Assembly (NCBI GenBank): GCA_020631135.1
Contig: JAHDHU010000011.1
Location: 1 to 58,716, forward strand
Direction: 5' to 3'
Origin: Saprospiraceae bacterium
Lineage (GTDB): Bacteria > Bacteroidota > Bacteroidia > Chitinophagales > Saprospiraceae
DNA length: 58,716 nt
This document shows, in pieces, positions 9,044 through 16,704 of the stretch (position 1 is its first letter; each line of letters starts with the position of its first letter). A program made the translations under genes and the position numbers. The notes below the pieces were generated by a model, which did no database searches, had not been told where the DNA came from, and was given only the letters and a program-made list of their open reading frames with translations.

Positions 9044-10459
9044 TTAAGCGATGTTTAATTCGCTTTCATAATATCTTATTAAGCTTTGTACTTTTTTATT
9101 GATCTTATATTCAGGATTAATATTGTACAAAGTGTTTAATTCGAAGTAATCTTCAAGCAAGGCTTCTTCTAAAAATTTAAGACCTTGGACATTATCATTT
9201 TTCATAAAATAATAAGCAGCTCGACAGTAGACTAGTCCTGCGCTAAAAGTATATTCTTCGGCTTCATTTAAAATAATCATGGCATCTTCCAACATACCTT
9301 TTTTCAAAAGGTATGAAGTAAACTCTACCCAATATTCTGGTTGTTCTAAACCAGTCAAAGTTGATTTTCTGTAATTAATGATTGCCTTTTCGTCATTATC
9401 TATGTTGGCGTATGCCTTAGCAAGACCTAAATAGTACTCTTCTCTGTTGTCTTCAATAGAAATGGCTTTGTGATAAGCATTTATGGCTTTATACCAGCTA
9501 CCTTCTCTAGCATAACATAATGCAAGATTGTAATAGAGCTCGTCATTGTAACGATCTACTTTTAAACCTTCAAACAAGTTGAGTTTTGCCTTTTTAGTTT
9601 GTCCTAGATTTAAGTGACATTCTGCAATAAACAAGTGCAATTCAGGATCAGGACCAAATAACTTGTTTGCGTCTTTGTAGTACTCTAAAGATTTATGATA
9701 TCGCTTTAATTGAAAGCACAAATCTGCACAGTCTAAATATCCATTCTTAAAATCGGAGTTGATGATAAATGAATATTCTAAAGAAATAATAGCGTCTTCG
9801 TATTCTCCGATCGAGCTATACGCGTGACCTAAATTATACCAAGCTAAATAGTTATAAGGATCTTTATCTAATATTCTCTTGTGAAGGTTTATGCTCTTCA
9901 AGTAACTTCTGCTCAATTCTGCACTCAACCAAATACGATCCAGGGCTTCAGAATTTGAAGGATTGATCTCCAAAGATTCTGAAAGTGAATTAAACATCAA
10001 ATCAAATTGTTTCATTTTTTCAAAGATGTATGACTCTCGAATAAATATTTCAGATAAGTCTTGATCGATACATCCTTCTTTTAGAGAATCCAAAAGATTT
10101 AAAGCCTCTACATACCTGTTGTCTTCAGCAAGTACTTTAGCTTTTAATAATTTTACTTCAGTTTCAAATGGAGCTACATTTTCTGCTTTGGCTAGATATT
10201 TATAAGCTTGATCTATTTGACCGATATTTAGTAAAAGATTGGCTTTAGCTAAATAGAATTCAGAGCGATATTCAAATTGTGACAAAGCAAGGGATAGAAC
10301 TTCCAAAGCTTTCTCGAACATCATTTCTTTCTCGTAGTAGTTTATTAAATCATTGTATTGCTTTTCGTCAAAATAACTTTTCGATCCTTCAGCAATAACA
10401 GACTCAAAATTCGAAACAAGCGAATTCAAATTAGCGTCCCGTTTTATTTTGTGGTCCAT
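9044..10459 (-). CDS. Tetratricopeptide-repeat protein
   Basis: The 471 residues are built almost entirely of TPR units, for example LAWYNLGHAYSSIGEYEDA and DELYYNLALCYAREGSWYKA, with characteristic Trp/Leu/Gly/Tyr/Ala/Pro positions from about residue 30 to 440. There is no signal peptide, so it is predicted to be cytoplasmic. It is a protein-protein interaction scaffold with no catalytic motif, and similar all-TPR proteins are common in Bacteroidota. It stands alone, with its own terminator at 8979-9008 and a 345-bp spacer upstream. Confidence 0.85.
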   Translation of the reverse strand: MDHKIKRDANLNSLVSNFESVIAEGSKSYFDEKQYNDLINYYEKEMMFEKALEVLSLALSQFEYRSEFYLAKANLLLNIGQIDQAYKYLAKAENVAPFETEVKLLKAKVLAEDNRYVEALNLLDSLKEGCIDQDLSEIFIRESYIFEKMKQFDLMFNSLSESLEINPSNSEALDRIWLSAELSRSYLKSINLHKRILDKDPYNYLAWYNLGHAYSSIGEYEDAIISLEYSFIINSDFKNGYLDCADLCFQLKRYHKSLEYYKDANKLFGPDPELHLFIAECHLNLGQTKKAKLNLFEGLKVDRYNDELYYNLALCYAREGSWYKAINAYHKAISIEDNREEYYLGLAKAYANIDNDEKAIINYRKSTLTGLEQPEYWVEFTSYLLKKGMLEDAMIILNEAEEYTFSAGLVYCRAAYYFMKNDNVQGLKFLEEALLEDYFELNTLYNINPEYKINKKVQSLIRYYESELNIA

Positions 10460-10789
10460 GTTCAGAGTTTCAGGTTGGGAAAATAACCGACTGTAAATAT
10501 AGAAGTTTTAGGCAGTGTTGAGCCTTTAGTGAAAATTTATTTTTCCACATTTTTAAACGGATTACAACTAATCTTAATCTAATTTAAAATACTGGTAATC
10601 AGCTGATTATATAATTTTTATAATACAAACTAAAAATTACTCGATTGACAACCACTCAATTATAAATGAGATTAATTTTTCAATTGACATTTAAGGAAAA
10701 ACGGGTAATTATTAATGGTCCGAGAGGAGGCACCTGAGATTGGAATAAAAGGGATAAAGTATAGTGGTTTTTAACATTTGTTTACTACC
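10460..10789. other. Intergenic region with a palindrome and one DnaA-box-like 9-mer
   Basis: No gene is evident in this AT-rich spacer. It holds TTTTCCACA (10541-10549), which fits the DnaA-box consensus TTWTNCACA. It also holds a perfect 14-bp palindrome TAATCAGCTGATTA (10597-10610) and two similar GATTGACA/AATTGACA segments near 10645 and 10682. The promoter of the leftward TPR gene must lie near its left end. Confidence 0.5.
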
Positions 10790-10816
10790 AAAAAAGGGAA
10801 AGGTTTAACCTCTCCC
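10790..10816 (-). terminator. Terminator overlapping the stop codon of the Spy-like gene
   Basis: Read on the minus strand, GGGAGAGGTT and AACCTTTCCC form a stem with one mismatch and a tiny loop, followed by six T residues. The stop codon (TAA, complement of 10805-10807) lies inside the hairpin. It would end the sigma / anti-sigma / Spy-like operon. Confidence 0.7.
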
Positions 10817-11281
10817 TCTTTTACGATTTTGCTTGAACTTATCAAAAGCACTTTTTCTAAATGATTTTTCAGCTTCCCAAAGTTGTAGTATCTGATTGTT
10901 AGAAATGCAATTTTGCAAATCTTTGATGAACTTCTTTTTTTCATCTAATGCCTTATATTCAGATTGTAAATGCATGTCCAATACTTCGGCCGCCTCAGAA
11001 TTGCTCATATCATCATAATTTGCGCTTTCTTGTCTACGAGATTTTCTTTCATTTTGCAAGTTTTCTTGGTAGGCATTATAAACTGGCCAAAATCTTTCAG
11101 CTTCAGCACTGGTAAGTGCCAATTCACTGGAGATGTAAGCTATTTTTTGAGCCTCCATTTGTTGCATTTTTTTGGCTTTATTTTGCTTACCCATTGGTTT
11201 ATCTCCGCGCCTTTGACCAAAGGACATTGTGGCAGCAAAAACCAGTAATCCCAAAATCAATATTTTTTTATTCCTCTTCAT
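10805..11281 (-). CDS. Spy/CpxP-like periplasmic protein of the sigma operon
   Basis: A signal peptide (residues 1-22, ending SFGQ) precedes a very basic, helical mature protein with a high share of Gln, Lys and Glu. The central motif LTSAEAERFWPVYNAY (near 55-72) is the hallmark of a Bacteroidota periplasmic family found behind ECF sigma/anti-sigma pairs and resembling Spy/CpxP-type LTxxQ proteins. It overlaps the anti-sigma gene by 14 bp, so it is the third gene of the operon. A role as a periplasmic chaperone or stress sensor modulating the anti-sigma factor is inference. Confidence 0.7.
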   Translation of the reverse strand: MKRNKKILILGLLVFAATMSFGQRRGDKPMGKQNKAKKMQQMEAQKIAYISSELALTSAEAERFWPVYNAYQENLQNERKSRRQESANYDDMSNSEAAEVLDMHLQSEYKALDEKKKFIKDLQNCISNNQILQLWEAEKSFRKSAFDKFKQNRKRGRG

Positions 11282-11777
11282 ATTGTATTAAGTTTAAAAA
11301 TTCTTCTTCTTCAAGGAGTTCTATATTTTCTTCCACGTATTTATCAATAGATTCGTTGTCTATATAAGCCAAAAATCCTTCAGATTGGTCATCATTATCA
11401 TCCATTAGATCTTCTAAAGAAAATTCATCAGCAAATAATTCTATCATATCATCCGATTGCCAATCATCAGACTGATTTATATTTTCTGAGCCAAAAAACA
11501 TCAACAATAAAATGGATGCGGCAACACTTAAAACAGGAACCAGAATTTTGAAAATGTTTTTTTGCGCATTAGGCTTAGGAGTCAATCCCCTAAATTCCAA
11601 ATCTGTAAAATACTCAGGTGGGGTCCTGTATTCCTTTGACTTAAGTCTATCTAAAACCTTTGATTCCAATTCTTTAAAATAATCCTGAGGAATTTTATAA
11701 GAATCGCCAACACCTTTTCCCATTACACTGGGAGCAATTTTGCTTAACTCCTTTTGTATGTTATTTTCTTTAGACAT
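11268..11777 (-). CDS. Probable anti-sigma factor, single-pass membrane protein
   Basis: The start is taken as the ATG at 11777, giving 169 residues beginning MSKENN. It overlaps the sigma gene stop by 8 bp (ATGTCTAA), a usual sigma/anti-sigma arrangement; an in-frame ATG at 11813 would lie deep in the sigma gene. A cytoplasmic part contains two similar YxxPxxYFxxLE-type motifs (IPQDYFKELE and TPPEYFTDLE). One TM segment (about 84-102) follows, then a strikingly acidic periplasmic tail rich in Asp/Glu. The layout fits an anti-sigma factor; the position-based inference is stronger than sequence similarity, since no ZAS Cys/His motif is present. Confidence 0.7.
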   Translation of the reverse strand: MSKENNIQKELSKIAPSVMGKGVGDSYKIPQDYFKELESKVLDRLKSKEYRTPPEYFTDLEFRGLTPKPNAQKNIFKILVPVLSVAASILLLMFFGSENINQSDDWQSDDMIELFADEFSLEDLMDDNDDQSEGFLAYIDNESIDKYVEENIELLEEEEFLNLIQYEEE

Positions 11778-12318
11778 CTTTTGATAAATATTCTTCAATT
11801 TTTTTGGCAGCATGATGATATGAAGCTTTTAGAGCGCCTTCTGAAGTATCCAGTACTTCTGACATCTGCTTATATGACATTTCATCATAGTATCTCATAT
11901 TGAAAACGAGTTTTTGTTTATTTGGTAATGTTTCAATCGCCTTTTTTAATTCAATTGCCCAATCATCTCCATCGAAATATTGATCCGCTTTTAGCTCTTG
12001 GCCAAACAATTCTAAATTTTTGTCTATCGAATCTTCCATTCTTCGATTTTTTCTCTTTAGAAAAGTCAGACTTTCATTGACAGCAATTCGATAAAGCCAG
12101 GTAAACAATTTCGAATTTTCTTTAAAATCCGGCAAGTACCTATATATTTTGATAAGTGCATTTTGCAATACATCATCGGTGTCATGGTGCGAGTGTACCA
12201 TTCGCCGAATGGCGTAATACAAAGGTTCCTGATAGGTTTTCATCAATAATCGAAAACCTGCTTCCTTCCTATCGGAAGCGAACAATTCAATGATATTTTT
12301 ATCTGCAATTGTATTCAA
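11770..12318 (-). CDS. ECF-type RNA polymerase sigma factor
   Basis: The 182 residues carry sigma region 2 (HHDTDDVLQNALIKIYRYLP, near 43-62, and FTWLYRIAVNESL, near 74-86) and region 4 (LPNKQKLVFNMRYYDEMSYKQ, near 132-152, with helix-turn-helix SEVLDTSEGALKASYHHA). It should redirect RNA polymerase to a stress or envelope regulon. It heads a three-gene leftward operon with the probable anti-sigma factor and the Spy-like protein. The spacer upstream (12319-12405) is shared with a divergent acyltransferase gene and holds an imperfect -7-like TAAAATTG on the minus strand. Confidence 0.93.
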   Translation of the reverse strand: MNTIADKNIIELFASDRKEAGFRLLMKTYQEPLYYAIRRMVHSHHDTDDVLQNALIKIYRYLPDFKENSKLFTWLYRIAVNESLTFLKRKNRRMEDSIDKNLELFGQELKADQYFDGDDWAIELKKAIETLPNKQKLVFNMRYYDEMSYKQMSEVLDTSEGALKASYHHAAKKIEEYLSKDV

Positions 12319-12405
12319 TCGTATTCAGCTTCAAGTCTTAGACCACCAATTTTACTTAAGGTTTAAAAAAGAAAATATATTTTCAACTTTTTTAGAATAA
12401 AGATC

Positions 12406-12954
12406 ATGTTTGGATTTCTGTGCAAAATTTTTTTTAAATACATCATTCGATGGAAAATCATTGGTCCCAATCCAAATTTGGTAGAAAAAAAAGTTGTTAT
12501 CGTAGTCCCACATACCTCAGGCTGGGATTTACCCTTGGGCTTATTGGTCAAATATCAAATTGATCTGAAGATTCAATTTGTAGGTAAAAAATCTTTGTTT
12601 AAATGGCCATTTAATCGATTTTTTAGGATGTGGGGTTTGGTACCGATAGATCGATCCAAAGGACAGAGTGTTGTTGACGAAATCATCGAAATGTATAAGT
12701 CTGGTCAAATTCATACCATTGGTATGGCTCCAGAAGGTACCAGGAAAAGAGTCGACAAACTTAAAACTGGCTTTTATCGAATTGCCAAAACCTTAGATAT
12801 TCCAGTTATTTTGGTCAAGTTTGATTACCCAAATAAATTGGTGTCTTTTAGCGAACCATATGAATTAAAAAATTCTAAAGAAGCGGATATGAATTATATA
12901 GAATCTTATTTTAGAGGGACTATAGGCAAAATCCCAGAATACAGTTTTATCTAA
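12406..12954 (+). CDS. 1-acyl-sn-glycerol-3-phosphate acyltransferase-like (PlsC) protein
   Basis: The 182-residue protein has the H(X)4D catalytic motif HTSGWD (H36, D41), the acyl-acceptor motif PEGTR (near 109-113) and the conserved GKKSLFKWPF and GLVPIDR blocks. These define the LPLAT/AGPAT family that acylates lysophosphatidic acid or related acceptors at the inner membrane. It is short for PlsC and resembles the compact acyltransferases of Bacteroidota whose acceptor may be another lipid. It is divergent from the ECF sigma operon. A small gap separates it from the following T9SS gene, which has an unrelated role. Confidence 0.88.
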   Translation: MFGFLCKIFFKYIIRWKIIGPNPNLVEKKVVIVVPHTSGWDLPLGLLVKYQIDLKIQFVGKKSLFKWPFNRFFRMWGLVPIDRSKGQSVVDEIIEMYKSGQIHTIGMAPEGTRKRVDKLKTGFYRIAKTLDIPVILVKFDYPNKLVSFSEPYELKNSKEADMNYIESYFRGTIGKIPEYSFI

Positions 12955-12972
12955 ATGCTAAATTTTTAGAAA

Positions 12973-13770
12973 ATGAAAAAATTAAACCTAATCACTTTTA
13001 TGTCTTTATCTCTGTTGGCTTTTCTCTTTATGAGCAATGTTGGTGGAAGAGCTAATATCGCAGGTCAAGGAGCTACTGGAGCACCTACCGAAGGTACGTG
13101 TGGAAATAATGGTTGCCATGATGATGGGCAATTTACTCCAGGATTAGAACTGAGCCTAGTTGATGCCGACGGAAATGATGTAGCAGAATATTTTCCAGGA
13201 ACAGAGTATTTTTTAAATGTGGTAAATACCGCTACGGGAGCTTCGGCGTATGGATTCCAAGTGACAAGTTTAAATGGAGATGATGATTATTTTGGTGATT
13301 GGGAAGCGCTTTCTGCCAATACTCAAGTTACGGATTTAACAAATCGTACTTATTTTGAACATGCCGGAGCGAGTACAAACAATGCCGTCTCTGCCAAATG
13401 GAGCAATGCAGAAGTTTCTGCCGGAAATATAACTTTTTACGCTTCATCAGTAGCGATAAACGCAAACGGAAATCCTAATGGAGATGGTACCGCTTTGGCA
13501 ACTTTGGAAGTTCCGATAGGAGTGTTATCTAACAAAAATCTAGCTGAAGAAATCGAGTTAGTGCTATCACCAAATCCAACCTCAGGTTTTTTAAATGTTA
13601 CGATGGATGGGCAATTTGAGTCCATAGAGGTTTTAAATATTTTGGGTAAAAAAATGCTTTCTTCTAAGAGTCAACAAATTGATCTTTCCGCATTCGCGAA
13701 TGGCACTTATTTGGTCAAAGTCATTTTAAAGGACAATAAGATTGCTACTAAGAAGATATTGAAGATTTAG
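12973..13770 (+). CDS. T9SS type A secreted protein with a choice-of-anchor V (reelin-like) domain
   Basis: A signal peptide covers about residues 1-28. The N-terminal block GAPTEGTCGNNGCHDDGQF (near 35-53), with a Cys pair, is the signature of the choice-of-anchor V domain of Bacteroidota, followed by a beta-sandwich region to about 185. The last about 75 residues form a type A sorting domain (VLSPNPTSGFLNV, then FANGTYLVKV). The protein should cross the outer membrane by the type IX system and be attached to the surface. Its function is unknown. The 3' part of the gene contains a copy of the dispersed palindrome CATTCGCGAATG (13691-13702). Confidence 0.85.
   Translation: MKKLNLITFMSLSLLAFLFMSNVGGRANIAGQGATGAPTEGTCGNNGCHDDGQFTPGLELSLVDADGNDVAEYFPGTEYFLNVVNTATGASAYGFQVTSLNGDDDYFGDWEALSANTQVTDLTNRTYFEHAGASTNNAVSAKWSNAEVSAGNITFYASSVAINANGNPNGDGTALATLEVPIGVLSNKNLAEEIELVLSPNPTSGFLNVTMDGQFESIEVLNILGKKMLSSKSQQIDLSAFANGTYLVKVILKDNKIATKKILKI
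13691..13702. repeat. Dispersed palindrome, copy 1
   Basis: CATTCGCGAATG, a perfect 12-bp palindrome inside the sorting-domain codons of the choice-of-anchor V gene. It is the core of a sequence that recurs at 30933, 37383, 46495 (near match) and 54666. Confidence 0.7.
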
Positions 13771-13820
13771 AGTCAAATCATCACATTTCACTTAGGATTT
13801 TTATCGCGGGCTGTCAGTGG

Positions 13821-14189
13821 TATGACGGAGGAGTTTAAGCTGACTAGCATTTTTTGTTTCTTTTTGTTGCAATGACAAAAAGAAAGAGAATAAATCTCCC
13901 CAACCTAAAAGCTGTCTCCACATTGGTCGACGGGAAAATAGTTGAAATTGAAATGTTGTTCATTTTTTGCAATCGCCAAAAAAACGAACCCAAAAAGGCT
14001 TGGACAGCTAAATCGCTCCGTGTACCTGTCCGGCTGCGCTCCATTCTTTTTTCCATTTCGACTAAGCAATGCGCCTGGAGAAATATTTTAAGTTAGAAGC
14101 AGCATCATTTTAAATTGAAGAGTTGTCTCCAATAAGGAAGAGAAGCTTGCTCCATTTTAATTTATTGCGCGAAGCCAGTCAGCTTATTG
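13821..14189. repeat. 369-bp tandem repeat, unit 1
   Basis: First full unit of a direct tandem array; the next unit begins exactly 369 bp later and differs by only a few bases. The unit contains an 11-bp inverted repeat TTTCTTTTTGT / ACAAAAAGAAA (13857-13885) around TGCAATG. No known gene is encoded: open frames of about 70-80 codons on both strands lack any recognisable motif and are identical between units simply because the DNA is. It resembles no insertion sequence I know and holds no transposase. Confidence 0.92.
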
Positions 14190-14558
14190 TATGACGGAGG
14201 AGTTTAAGCTGACTAGCATTTTTTGTTTCTTCTTGTTGCAATGACAAAAAGAAAGAGAATAAATCTCCCCAACCTAAAAGCTGTCTCCACATTGGTCGAC
14301 GGGAAAATAGTTGAAATTGAAATGTTGTTCATTTTTTGCAATCGCCAAAAAAACGAACCCAAAAAGGCTTGGACAGCTAAATCGCTCCGTGTACCTGTCC
14401 GGCTGCGCTCCATTCTTTTTTCCATTTCGACTAAGCAATGCGCCTGGAGAAATATTTTAAGTTAGAAGCAGCATCATTTTAAATTAAAGAGTTGTCTCCA
14501 ATAAGGAAGAGAAGCTTGCTCTATTTTAACTTATTGCGCGAAGCCAGTCAGCTTATTG
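14190..14558. repeat. 369-bp tandem repeat, unit 2
   Basis: Second full unit, nearly identical to unit 1. The junction with unit 1 carries a 10-bp inverted repeat AGTCAGCTTA (14177-14186) / TAAGCTGACT (14205-14214). The low divergence implies recent duplication or ongoing homogenisation. Confidence 0.92.
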
Positions 14559-14627
14559 TGTGACGGAGGAGTTTAAGCTGACTAGCATTTTTTGTTTCTT
14601 TTTGTTGCAATGACAAAAAGAAAGAGA
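14559..14627. repeat. 369-bp tandem repeat, truncated unit 3
   Basis: The first about 69 bp of the unit recur once more and stop just after the hairpin arm ending AAAGAGA. The remainder of the spacer (14628-14703) is unique sequence with no visible feature before the stop of the leftward T9SS gene. Confidence 0.88.
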
Positions 14628-14703
14628 TTACTATATCACTGTAAAAACGAAATAGCTCTACGTATTTCTTCTATAATCAAGAGACCAAAAGAAAAAGTAT
14701 CCA

Positions 14704-16119
14704 TTACTCGATAATGATTTTTTTAGCCGAATAAATTCCTGAATTTGAGTCAATAATCTTCAGAATGTAAGTTTGTTTAGGCAAGCCTACTAAATTTATT
14801 TGAGTCCGTTGGTCCGAGGTGTTTTCATACAGAACCTCTTTTCCGAGCAAATCATAAACCCTAAGATCTAATTTTTTCAAGTCCGGATTTAAAATGTTTA
14901 AATCATTCGTAGTTGGATTTGGAAAGACATCAACAGCAAAGAATAGATTTTCAGATAGATCTGATAAACAATCATCTTCTACCTCTTCAATGCTGTTACA
15001 ATCTGTGTCATTGTTGTTTATGATCACAGTAACGGGATTATAATCCGTCATTAGCATTTCGCAAATAGATTCGACATCGCAGTCTCGCAATAGTGGATTG
15101 CCTTCGATATGTACTGGATAAAACCCAGGTTCTAAAATATCCACCGTGCTTAGTAATGAGATATCTTCCAAAATGTCATTATCAGTAAATGTAAAAGACT
15201 TAAGATTGGACAAATTAACCATTCCTTCTAACGATTGAAGCTGATCATTGTCATCTAGTTCCAAAACCTCTGGATTAAGGGTGTTTAAGTCATCTAGGTT
15301 AGTGATGTCTGAAGAATGTATTTGAAAAATATCAACGTTTACATCGGAATCTTTGAAACCGCCTAAGTCAAGAATGGGGTATTCAAAGATTACATTTCTT
15401 ATATATTTTAATGAGTCTGCAGAGTCAAAGTAAAAAGTACCACTGCCATCAATACTATTCAAATTAGAATTTATAAAAGAAAGCCGATCTAATTCAACAT
15501 CAAAAGAAAAAGTGTTTAAGATTTGTGAAAAAGAATTCAAAGAAGGAATTCCCCAAAAATCGCAGCTGGAAAGCACAAAAAGTTTGTTAAAATTATCAAA
15601 TTCAAACTCCCCTAAGAGTTGTATTTGAGTAACCGTTAATGAATCAAATTTATCTAAATAATTAATGTTTGGATTTTCATTCAAAATTATTAAATGCCCT
15701 ACGTTTTCAACATTTGTCAAAGGCTCTAATCCACTCAAAGTTGGATTTGACCTCAAAATAATAGAAACCATTTCTCTATTAAGGTTTAAAGAATCGATAC
15801 TAGATAAAGTTCCATTCCCTGTTAAGACTAAAGAGTTGGCAATATTGACTGACCATAAAATATCAAGATTTGGGTTATCACGAATAATTAATGTACCTAA
15901 ATTCTTGACACCCTTTAGAGGGTCAAGATTGCTAATATTGTTTAAAATCTCAATAGAAATCAAGGAATCACAGTTAGGATAATCTATTCCAAATTGATCA
16001 ATTTGTATTTGAGAACTAAATTGTATCAGCGTATTATCTGGACATTGAGCCGACACTAAGTAATTAGTGAAAAATAACACGGAAGCATAAAGTATTTTAT
16101 TGAGGCTACTCATTGACAA
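14704..16119 (-). CDS. T9SS type A secreted protein with leucine-rich-like repeats
   Basis: A signal peptide covers about residues 1-24. Irregular leucine-rich units follow (for example LDPLKGVKNLGTLIIRDNPN and LSGLEPLTNVENVGHLIILN), resembling receptor-L-domain/LRR folds, to about residue 360. A C-terminal type A sorting domain ends the protein (VFPNPTTNDLNI, then LPKQTYILKI). It should be exported through the type IX system and displayed at the surface, where the solenoid probably binds a ligand. No catalytic residues are seen. It overlaps the upstream Cys-rich gene by 10 bp, so the two form an operon. Another in-frame ATG lies two codons downstream (16113). Confidence 0.82.
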   Translation of the reverse strand: MSMSSLNKILYASVLFFTNYLVSAQCPDNTLIQFSSQIQIDQFGIDYPNCDSLISIEILNNISNLDPLKGVKNLGTLIIRDNPNLDILWSVNIANSLVLTGNGTLSSIDSLNLNREMVSIILRSNPTLSGLEPLTNVENVGHLIILNENPNINYLDKFDSLTVTQIQLLGEFEFDNFNKLFVLSSCDFWGIPSLNSFSQILNTFSFDVELDRLSFINSNLNSIDGSGTFYFDSADSLKYIRNVIFEYPILDLGGFKDSDVNVDIFQIHSSDITNLDDLNTLNPEVLELDDNDQLQSLEGMVNLSNLKSFTFTDNDILEDISLLSTVDILEPGFYPVHIEGNPLLRDCDVESICEMLMTDYNPVTVIINNNDTDCNSIEEVEDDCLSDLSENLFFAVDVFPNPTTNDLNILNPDLKKLDLRVYDLLGKEVLYENTSDQRTQINLVGLPKQTYILKIIDSNSGIYSAKKIIIE

Positions 16120-16622
16120 TTATAGTATCTGCTGAACTTACATAGTGCGGCATTATTTGCATTGTTTGGTTCAAAAATAGATATAAGTAGATTACCTTGT
16201 TGAAAACCCGGAAGATTCAAAGTTTGCACAGGGAACATTGGATTTGTGATAGCTTGATGCGTATATCCTGTGGATTGTTCAACAGCTCTAAAAATCATTT
16301 GAACATCAGAATTACATGTAGCCAATAATTTACAATCCGGAGCTCCCATACAGTAAAAATAAATACAACATTCCGAACAATCTTTAATACAAGAAGGATG
16401 TTCGATTATATCATCGATTTCCAACATTTGTGTTGTCGGATTATAAACATATAAAGTTTCTGGAGGAGGACAGGGACAATTATTGCCAACCCAATATTGA
16501 TCACAAGCCGGGGGAATAGGCCCAGTTTGACATGGGGAGGTAGGATCAGGACAAGGTTGGGTTTGTGCAAATGCGTTCAAAAAATAGAAACTAAACAAAC
16601 AGAGTAAACATAGTTTTTTCAT
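16110..16622 (-). CDS. Secreted Cys/Pro-rich protein of unknown function
   Basis: A clear signal peptide (residues 1-19, ending AFAQ) precedes a mature part with about sixteen cysteines, dense between residues 23 and 105. Segments include PCPDPTSPCQTG, CPCPPPET and SCIKDCSECCIYFYCMG. Many disulfides are likely, which fits an extracellular location. I do not recognise the family, and no sorting domain or lipobox is present. It is the first gene of a two-gene operon with the LRR-like T9SS protein, which hints at a shared surface function (inference). Confidence 0.65.
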   Translation of the reverse strand: MKKLCLLCLFSFYFLNAFAQTQPCPDPTSPCQTGPIPPACDQYWVGNNCPCPPPETLYVYNPTTQMLEIDDIIEHPSCIKDCSECCIYFYCMGAPDCKLLATCNSDVQMIFRAVEQSTGYTHQAITNPMFPVQTLNLPGFQQGNLLISIFEPNNANNAALCKFSRYYNCQ

Positions 16623-16704
16623 TTCGACGGTTTATTTTAGATATATATGATATTGAGATAATTTCAATTAAAAGTTTATACCATTTCCTCCTTACCTTGT
16701 AATC

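Noticed and set aside
12198-12212. CCATTCGCCGAATGG, a palindrome similar to the dispersed CATTCGCGAATG
   Set aside because: It has an odd central base and a different core, and it sits in conserved sigma-factor codons, so it is more likely coincidental.
13844-14465. Open frames of 70 and 80 codons on both strands inside the 369-bp repeats
   Set aside because: They recur only because the DNA is duplicated, have no recognisable domain, overlap each other on opposite strands and lack a convincing start context.
13771-14703. The tandem repeats as a CRISPR array
   Set aside because: The units are 369 bp with no spacers, and no cas gene is near.
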